From Actinoplanes sichuanensis (GTDB lineage: Bacteria; Actinomycetota; Actinomycetes; Mycobacteriales; Micromonosporaceae), in NCBI RefSeq assembly GCF_033097365.1, contig NZ_AP028461.1, positions 8,060,001-8,124,000 on the forward strand: DNA of 64,000 nt, read 5' to 3'. The first letter of the stretch is position 1; each line of letters starts with the position of its first letter. The notes under the pieces are model-generated. The model ran no database searches and was not told the origin of the DNA. It was given only the letters and a program-made list of their open reading frames with translations. The position numbers and the translations under genes were made by a program. Positions 59,495 through 64,000 of this stretch are shown here, one piece after another.

Positions 59495-60625
59495 TCAGCG
59501 GCGTCTGGCGAACTGTGCCAAGCGCTCGTTGAGCGGGCTCACCCGCGGGCGCGGCGACCGATCGAAATATTCCGGCTTGACCTCGCGCAGCAGCGCCTCA
59601 CCGTCCCGGCTCCAGTCGAACCGTGGCCGTTTCAGCAGCCGCCGGAACACGACACTCGCCTTCTCCAGATCTCGAGCGGCCAGCCGGCGCAGGACCATCG
59701 GCTCCACGCTGTCGTCCTCGAGATAGGACAGCGTCTGCTCGCGCCACCGGCGGCGCCGCAGCAGGTCGGGGTTCGCAAACGCCTCCTCCACGAGGCCGAA
59801 CTCCGGGTAGAAGCCGAGCCCGTCCCTCTCGTCGTAGATCAGCGCCACCGTCTCCGCGTCGGTCAGGTCCGGCGGCAACGACATCGACACCACAGGAGGA
59901 ACGTCCTTCGGATCCGGCCCGAGAACCGCGTCACGGCAGTACGTGTAGTAGCCGTCGAGCCGATCCTGCGTCTGTTCCCCCGAAACCACCAGCAGATCGG
60001 TGTCGAAGAACTCGACGAACCGTGCCCGGTCAGAACGCTGGTGTTCCCATGCCAGTGCCGTCTTGTCCGGATTCCGGAACACCGCTTCCGGCGTACGCAG
60101 AGACATGTCCAGCGCGAGCCGATAGGCGATGTCCCGCTCGCTCCCGCGCAGGATCTGTACCGGCCCCGCTCAGCATCCATTCGTCACCGACGGCGACCAG
60201 CCGGGCGATGATGAACGAGTGGCGGGGCATCTGCTTGAACACGGCCGGGCCCATGTTCGATCGGACCCGATAGGTCAAGTCGTCGACCAGGCTCTCCACC
60301 AGGAGCGCGGGCCCCTCCTTGCGCTGCACATCGAACGGGCCCTGCACCACATCACGCCAGCCGAGCACCATCTCGCGCTCGACCTCCGGCAGGTCCGGCC
60401 GGGCCTCCACGAACTGCTCCAGCACCGTCCGGCCGTTCGCCAGCCGGTGCTCCAGCACGAAACAGTCCCAGAGCAGCATCCACCGCTGCTCATCGGCGTC
60501 TTCCAGGCCATTGTCGTACTCGGCCAGAAAATCCGACGCAGCCCGGTCGTAGCGGACTGTTGGGAAAACGCCACCAGCTCGCCTTTGAGGTCACCAGCCC
60601 GGCGTAGCAGCGCGGCATCAGACAT
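59495..60625 (-). pseudogene. Unknown protein gene split by two homopolymer frameshifts
   Basis: Three successive minus-strand frames join into one reasonable protein of about 378 residues. The N-terminal part (MSDAALLRRAGDLKGELV, from 60625) breaks at a TTTTCCC run near 60565; the middle part runs VRYDRAASDFLAEYDNG to VGDEWMLSG and breaks at a GGGG run near 60165; the C-terminal part runs VQILRGSERDIAYRL to the stop at 59495. One missing T and one extra G would restore the frame. Good coding character in each piece argues for recent mutation or sequencing error. Family unrecognised; it lies convergent with yoeB. Confidence 0.65.
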
Positions 60626-60688
60626 CGACAGGGCCACCAACCTATGAGCTGCCAGAGTCAGACCGGCACGGGGTGCCCGTTCGGGTGA

Positions 60689-60978
60689 TCAGTCGGTCAG
60701 ATGGCGAGCGAGGCGTTCGGCGTTGAGTCCCCGCATCGCGTCCTCGACGGCTTCCGAGTCAGCAGATCGACACCACGGGCCGTCAGCTTCTCCGGCACCG
60801 GCGACGCCATCGTGACCGGTCCCGGCGTGGCCATCGCGGCGAGCTGCTCCGGAGCCGGAGTGGTGTCCTGGCCCCGGAGCTCCAGCAGACGCGACAGCCG
60901 ATGGTTCTCTGTCCGTAACCGCTCCAGCTCACGACGCAGCCGAGCAACCTCGTCGTCAGTCACCGCGTCAACGGACAC
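60689..60978 (-). pseudogene. Remnant resembling the N terminus of a TOTE conflict-system primase-helicase
   Basis: From GTG 60978 a coiled coil (LRRELERLRTENHRLSRLLEL) leads to PGPVTMASPVPEKL, the segment that in TOTE primase-helicase proteins precedes the archaeo-eukaryotic primase domain. Instead of that domain the sequence jumps within about ten residues to an end (DSEAVEDAMRGLNAERLARHLTD) lying one frame over, with the stop at 60689. So most of the protein is deleted and the rest frameshifted. The identification comes from remembered family features, not a search. Confidence 0.45.
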
Positions 60979-61025
60979 CACCGGCCAGTCTTCACACGCG
61001 GGCAGCCGCAAGCCCGACAGCCGAC

Positions 61026-62165
61026 TCAGTCAAGCCGAGCCCGGTCGAAACGGTCGATCAGGCTCGGCTTACGGGCATGACGCTCCCGCAGCCGCGTCAT
61101 CTGCTCAGTGAACTCGAAGATCTCGCCCTCCCGTACCGCCAGCGCCTGAAGATCCAAAAGCAGAGTCACCGCCGCGTCATAGTCCTTCGGACGCTTCGTC
61201 GCGATCAACTCGTCCACCTGGTTCCAAGCTCGGACCGGGTTTCGTGCCAGCTTGTCCAAGCGCTGCTCGCGAGCCGCGGCAGCCGCTTCCTCACGACGCT
61301 GACGCTCGGCCGCCTCTCGCTCCCGCTTCTGCTGCTGCCGTGCAGCCCAGCGTTTCTCAGCGGCAACGAGCAGGTCCCCGGCGGTCCGCCCCTCGCCGGC
61401 AGGCGGCTCCTCCGTCACACCGTGAAACTGCCGCAGCAACTCCGACCGCAGCGACCCGGCGTCGCCACGCAGCACCCGCACCAGCATCTCGTCCTTGTCC
61501 GGCACCGGCAGACCCGCCACCCAGCGGCGCAGCTCGGCGGCGGAGGGCTTCTTCTCGGCCAGCGGCCGGCTCACCGCCGCCGCCGCATCCAGCAGATCGG
61601 GATCCAGGCGAAGGAAATCGGCCAGGGCCTGCAACGGCCCACTCAGTTTCGCCAGCCCGGCCGGGACCGGCGGCTCCGGCACGTCATCGTCCAGTTCCCG
61701 GTTCTGCACACACAGCAGCCAGGCCAGATACAGCAGCCGCCGATCGCCGCCGGCCAACTCCGCCCGGACCGGAACGATCGCCGCGAGCCGCCCCTCCTCG
61801 TCCCACCACTCCTCGTCACCGTCCTCATCCTCACTACGAAGATCGAGGATCACCTGGGTACGAGTCGCCCACGAGCCGGCCGACTCACCGACACAGAAAC
61901 GCTGCACCGTCTCCGGCGGCAGCGCCGCCTTCGGCAACCGCAGCATGATCCGCCGGGTGCCCCAGTTCGCCAGATACAGGTGCGCGTCGAAGTACCGCTC
62001 CATCCACTTGGCCGGATCGGCCTTCAGATCGCCCCACTGATAGTCGTTGACGAAACCCGACGACGTGATCCGGCCCCGCGACGACACCGCCCGCAACTCG
62101 CCCTGCTGCTTCGCCGTCAACGCCTGATCAAGCGCCATGAACTCGTAATACTGGTACTCGCTCAC
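61026..62165 (-). CDS. Unknown conserved actinobacterial protein, 379 aa
   Basis: Begins SEYQYYEFMALDQALTAKQQGEL and contains FVNDYQWGDLKADPAKWMERYFDAHLYLANWGTRR, a strongly conserved-looking block, then an acidic linker (residues 120-135) and a long Glu/Arg coiled coil (about 280-325). GTG 62165 overlaps the stop of the CcbP-like gene (GTGA) and has a GAGGGC site. I recall similar proteins across actinobacteria, often annotated hypothetical. No catalytic motif is visible. Confidence 0.75.
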   Translation of the reverse strand: MSEYQYYEFMALDQALTAKQQGELRAVSSRGRITSSGFVNDYQWGDLKADPAKWMERYFDAHLYLANWGTRRIMLRLPKAALPPETVQRFCVGESAGSWATRTQVILDLRSEDEDGDEEWWDEEGRLAAIVPVRAELAGGDRRLLYLAWLLCVQNRELDDDVPEPPVPAGLAKLSGPLQALADFLRLDPDLLDAAAAVSRPLAEKKPSAAELRRWVAGLPVPDKDEMLVRVLRGDAGSLRSELLRQFHGVTEEPPAGEGRTAGDLLVAAEKRWAARQQQKREREAAERQRREEAAAAAREQRLDKLARNPVRAWNQVDELIATKRPKDYDAAVTLLLDLQALAVREGEIFEFTEQMTRLRERHARKPSLIDRFDRARLD

Positions 62166-62476
62166 TGCGCCCTCGCCCACCACCGGTAGGCCTCGATCCA
62201 CTGCGCACCATCAGGCACGGGATCCGGCAACGGCAGATCCAAAATCCCGATCGCCTGCCGCAGCCGTCCACGGTGACAGATCGCCACGATCCCCGACGAA
62301 CGCAGATCCACCTTCCGAACGACCACCGGCACACCAAGCACCTCGGTCTCGAACGGCACCGTCAGATCGCTCTCGATCATGGCAAAGAAGCCACTGAGCT
62401 GCTCATGTTCGTCGTAACAGTCCACGACCGCTTCGGCGACCAAGGCATCGAGCTCGGCATTACTGAGCGAAGACAC
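62162..62476 (-). CDS. CcbP-like small acidic (calcium-binding type) protein
   Basis: 104 aa. SLSNAELDALVAEAVVDCYDEHEQLSGF, FETEVLGVPVVVRKVDL and AICHRGRLRQAIGILDLPLPDP match the CcbP (cyanobacterial calcium-binding protein) family. Start GTG 62476; a TATTCT -10 box ends six bases upstream, so translation is probably leaderless. Coupled to the 379-aa unknown gene through GTGA. Whether this copy binds calcium is unknown. Confidence 0.72.
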   Translation of the reverse strand: MSSLSNAELDALVAEAVVDCYDEHEQLSGFFAMIESDLTVPFETEVLGVPVVVRKVDLRSSGIVAICHRGRLRQAIGILDLPLPDPVPDGAQWIEAYRWWARAQ

Positions 62477-62712
62477 CCGCGCAGAATAGAGAACTCGCTG
62501 GGAGCCGACGACAGCGAACCACCGGGCAGTGGTTCGCATGCAAGATAAACGTGGGGCGGACGTTGCACCATGCGAACCACGCCACCACCATCCCCGGCAA
62601 CCCACTACCGGGACGTTTGACCAGCTCACGCGGCCGTCAAAGTCCAGCATGAGCACCGACGACGGCCAACTAGCCGCCGATCGAGCGCTCGAAACCCGAG
62701 TCTGCCGGAGCC
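62477..62712. other. Intergenic region between two minus-strand units
   Basis: 236 bases without a supported gene. It holds the leaderless promoter of the CcbP-like gene near 62483-62488 and the 3' side of the antitoxin transcript. Frames running through it have no ribosome sites or family features. Confidence 0.5.
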
Positions 62713-63027
62713 TCAGGCGATCTGCCGAAGGTCGCTGCCGTAGTCGAAGATGATCCGCATGCGGGCACCCAGCGCCCGTGCGTACCGGCTCAGGGTCGCC
62801 ACCTCGTTGACGTCCAGATCGCCGTTCTCGATCTGGCTCACGCGTCCCGGCGAGACACCCATGAGCTCCGCCACCTGCTTTTGCGTCAACCCCAGGCGCT
62901 TGCGCTCCTCGGCCAGATGAAACGCGCCGACCCAGGCCTCGGTCCGAGCCCGCTCCCGCTCGATGGCTTCGTCGTCCCCGTCGTGCAACTCCGCACGGAG
63001 GTCCTCCCAGTCGTGGAACTCGCTCAT
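62713..63027 (-). CDS. HigA-type XRE antitoxin
   Basis: 104 aa. The helix-turn-helix is RLGLTQKQVAELMGVSPGRVSQIENGDLDVNEVATLSRYARALGARM, the classic antitoxin form that follows a RelE/HigB-type toxin. ATG 63027 overlaps the toxin stop (ATGA) and has a GAGGGAG site. Toxin-first order is the HigBA arrangement. Confidence 0.9.
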   Translation of the reverse strand: MSEFHDWEDLRAELHDGDDEAIERERARTEAWVGAFHLAEERKRLGLTQKQVAELMGVSPGRVSQIENGDLDVNEVATLSRYARALGARMRIIFDYGSDLRQIA

Positions 63028-63470
63028 GAGTTCTCCCTCCGCTTTCTCTCCGCAGCGAGCCAACCGTCGTTCGCGGTCTCGGCGATCGGAATCGCCGTCC
63101 GATACCACCGAGTCCAATCGCCAGCCTTGTTCCCGGCCACCAGCAGCACCGCCTGCGACCAGGGATCGAACACGAACAACACCCGGATCGCGACGTCCCG
63201 GCCGGACCTTGGACGAAGTTCCTTGAGGTTGGCGATACTCGATCCCTGCAACGTGTCGACCAGCGGCCGACCGAGGCCGGGACCTATCTCGGCGAGCATG
63301 TCGATAGCGACGTTCACCGAACGGTAGACGTCCGGGTCGGACTGCCGTAGTGCTCGCAGCCAGTCCCGCACGTCACCGGTGGTCTTGATCGACCATCGAC
63401 GTGGTGAACCTTCAGGCAGGACCTGACTATAGCTCGAACTAAACACCGGCACGCAATTTGCGCAATGCAC
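63024..63470 (-). CDS. HigB/RelE-like (phage Gp49-type) toxin
   Basis: Up to 148 aa from GTG 63470. The core WSIKTTGDVRDWLRALRQSDPDVYRSVNVAIDMLAEIGPGLGRPLVDTL, then NLKELRPRSGRDVAIRVLFVFDP and LLVAGNKAGDWTRWYRTAIP, is a RelE-fold toxin with basic catalytic residues. The start is uncertain: the first 17 residues look unlike the family and contain a TATAGT -10 box near 63424-63429, so a start near residue 18 (CTG) or an upstream GTG is possible. Confidence 0.85.
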   Translation of the reverse strand: MHCANCVPVFSSSYSQVLPEGSPRRWSIKTTGDVRDWLRALRQSDPDVYRSVNVAIDMLAEIGPGLGRPLVDTLQGSSIANLKELRPRSGRDVAIRVLFVFDPWSQAVLLVAGNKAGDWTRWYRTAIPIAETANDGWLAAERKRRENS

Positions 63471-63506
63471 CAGTTGGCCTACACGGAGTTGCAGGTCAAC
63501 GAGTTG

Positions 63507-63580
63507 TGGGGCGGACGGGACTCGAACCCGTGACCGATCGATTATGAGTCGACTGCTCTAACCCACTGAGCTACCGCCCC
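63507..63580 (-). tRNA. tRNA with anticodon CAU (tRNA-Met elongator type, or Ile2)
   Basis: 74 bases fold as a cloverleaf: acceptor GGGGCGG/CCGCCCC, D-arm GCTCAGTGGGTTAGAGC, anticodon loop CTCATAA with CAT, T-arm ACGGGTTCGAGTCCCGT, discriminator A. CCA is not encoded. The anticodon could be elongator Met or lysidine-modified Ile; distinguishing needs identity-element comparison. Its 3' end points left toward the toxin-antitoxin and remnant region, a usual integration side. Confidence 0.93.
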
Positions 63581-63630
63581 GTACCGGCGGCGATCCTATC
63601 CCGTGCCCTGCCCCCGAGCCTAGCGATCTA

Positions 63631-63801
63631 TCACCGCACCAGGGATTTCGGCAGAAGAACGATCTGTCGCCGAGGATCTTCGACCATGTCCGGTGGCTGG
63701 AGATCCACCACCCGGGGCGTCTCCTCGTCACAGCAACTGGGACATTCAGGACCGTCCTGGGTGGTGAACTCAGCGTAGTTCTCCGGGTTGATGTCGCTCA
63801 T
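63631..63801 (-). CDS. 56-residue acidic protein with a CPSCC motif
   Basis: ATG 63801 has an AGGGAG site. The peptide is acidic in the first 35 residues (SDINPENYAEFTTQDGPECPSCCDEET) and basic/hydrophobic at the end (RRQIVLLPKSLVR). Three Cys in CPSCC suggest a metal or redox site or a modified peptide. It follows the tRNA by 50 bases and the FAD oxidase gene lies just upstream on the same strand. Family unknown. Confidence 0.65.
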   Translation of the reverse strand: MSDINPENYAEFTTQDGPECPSCCDEETPRVVDLQPPDMVEDPRRQIVLLPKSLVR

Positions 63802-63823
63802 TGAAACTCCCTGAAAACGGGCA

Positions 63824-64000
63824 TTAAACCCCGACCCGGGCGCCGAGTGACGCCAGGACTGCTCCTGCGGTGCGCCAGCCGCCGGCCATCGCACCCTGAA
63901 TCGACGGGCTGTCCCGGTGGTCGCCGGCGACGAAGAGGCCGTCGCCCAGGTGGACCGGTTTGCGGAGGCGGGTCTGTGGGGGACGTGCCGCGGGAAGTGC
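63824..64000 (-). CDS. C-terminal end of an FAD-dependent amine oxidase/desaturase-like protein (partial)
   Basis: The last 58 codons before TAA (63824-63826) read PVHLGDGLFVAGDHRDSPSIQGAMAGGWRTAGAVLAS, the C-terminal FAD motif of NAD(P)-binding flavin amine oxidases and phytoene-desaturase-like proteins. The rest lies beyond the window. Its stop is 22 bases before the start of the 56-aa gene, so the two are probably co-transcribed. Confidence 0.85.
   Translation of the reverse strand, partial: ALPAARPPQTRLRKPVHLGDGLFVAGDHRDSPSIQGAMAGGWRTAGAVLASLGARVGV

Noticed and set aside
1..64000. CRISPR arrays, insertion sequences, rRNA
   Set aside because: No regularly spaced repeats, transposase-like proteins with terminal repeats, or rRNA-like stretches were seen.

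Overview
The window is high-GC actinobacterial DNA (frequent GTG/TTG starts, SigE-family sigma factor, HelD, NCS1 permease, DUF2293, DUF4132 and MAB_1171c families). The gene set and style suggest a filamentous Micromonosporaceae member, Actinoplanes-like; this is inference from gene content, not a database match.

Layout. 0-8 kb: a small hypothetical gene with a clear terminator, beta-carbonic anhydrase, an alpha/beta hydrolase, a HelD-type RNA-polymerase helicase, a secreted beta-propeller protein, and a PfkB kinase coupled to SurE. 7.6-11 kb: a STAS anti-sigma-factor antagonist and a small membrane protein, divergent and each preceded by a sigma-B-like promoter, then a membrane Ser/Thr kinase and a proline-rich membrane protein. 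11-17.6 kb: a Tat-exported 5'-nucleotidase, argS with a leaderless arginine-codon leader peptide and hairpin, a CX5R phosphatase, and a secreted rhamnogalacturonan lyase. 18.2-26 kb: one nitrogen-uptake operon, urtABCDE plus an NCS1 permease plus two TetR regulators, almost every junction overlapping; no urease genes are present. 26-41 kb: mostly secreted or signalling housekeeping genes (M15-like peptidase, SGNH hydrolase, sugar-binding lipoprotein, GGDEF-EAL protein, SigE-type sigma factor with membrane partner, GH5-like glycosidase, phosphoesterase, EEP nuclease, prolyl oligopeptidase, tandem SPFH proteins). 41-54.3 kb: FAD oxidoreductase, a giant DUF4132 protein, a VOC-nucleoside hydrolase-DUF2293 operon, Uma2, an XPB/Ssl2-like helicase-associated protein, a second GGDEF-EAL protein and a cytochrome P450.

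54.5-63.6 kb is accessory in character. A four-gene minus-strand operon encodes an EspR-like XRE regulator, an ImmA/IrrE metallopeptidase, a MAB_1171c-type membrane protein and an MpaB-like oxygenase. To its right lie a symmetric operator-promoter region with a possible structured RNA, a YefM-YoeB toxin-antitoxin pair with a perfect operator palindrome, a gene broken by two homopolymer frameshifts, a remnant resembling the N terminus of a TOTE conflict-system primase-helicase, a CcbP-like gene coupled to a 379-residue unknown protein, and a HigB/HigA-type toxin-antitoxin pair. This zone ends at a tRNA with anticodon CAU, pointing into it, which fits a decayed integrated island. A 56-residue CPSCC protein and the 3' end of an FAD-dependent amine oxidase or desaturase close the window.

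The most interesting observations are the proposed argS attenuator (about 14.62-14.74 kb), the EspR-like/ImmA/MAB_1171c/MpaB operon with its operator (55.4-58.8 kb), the divergent sigma-B-like promoters (8.08-8.25 kb), and the layered toxin-antitoxin and remnant island beside the tRNA.
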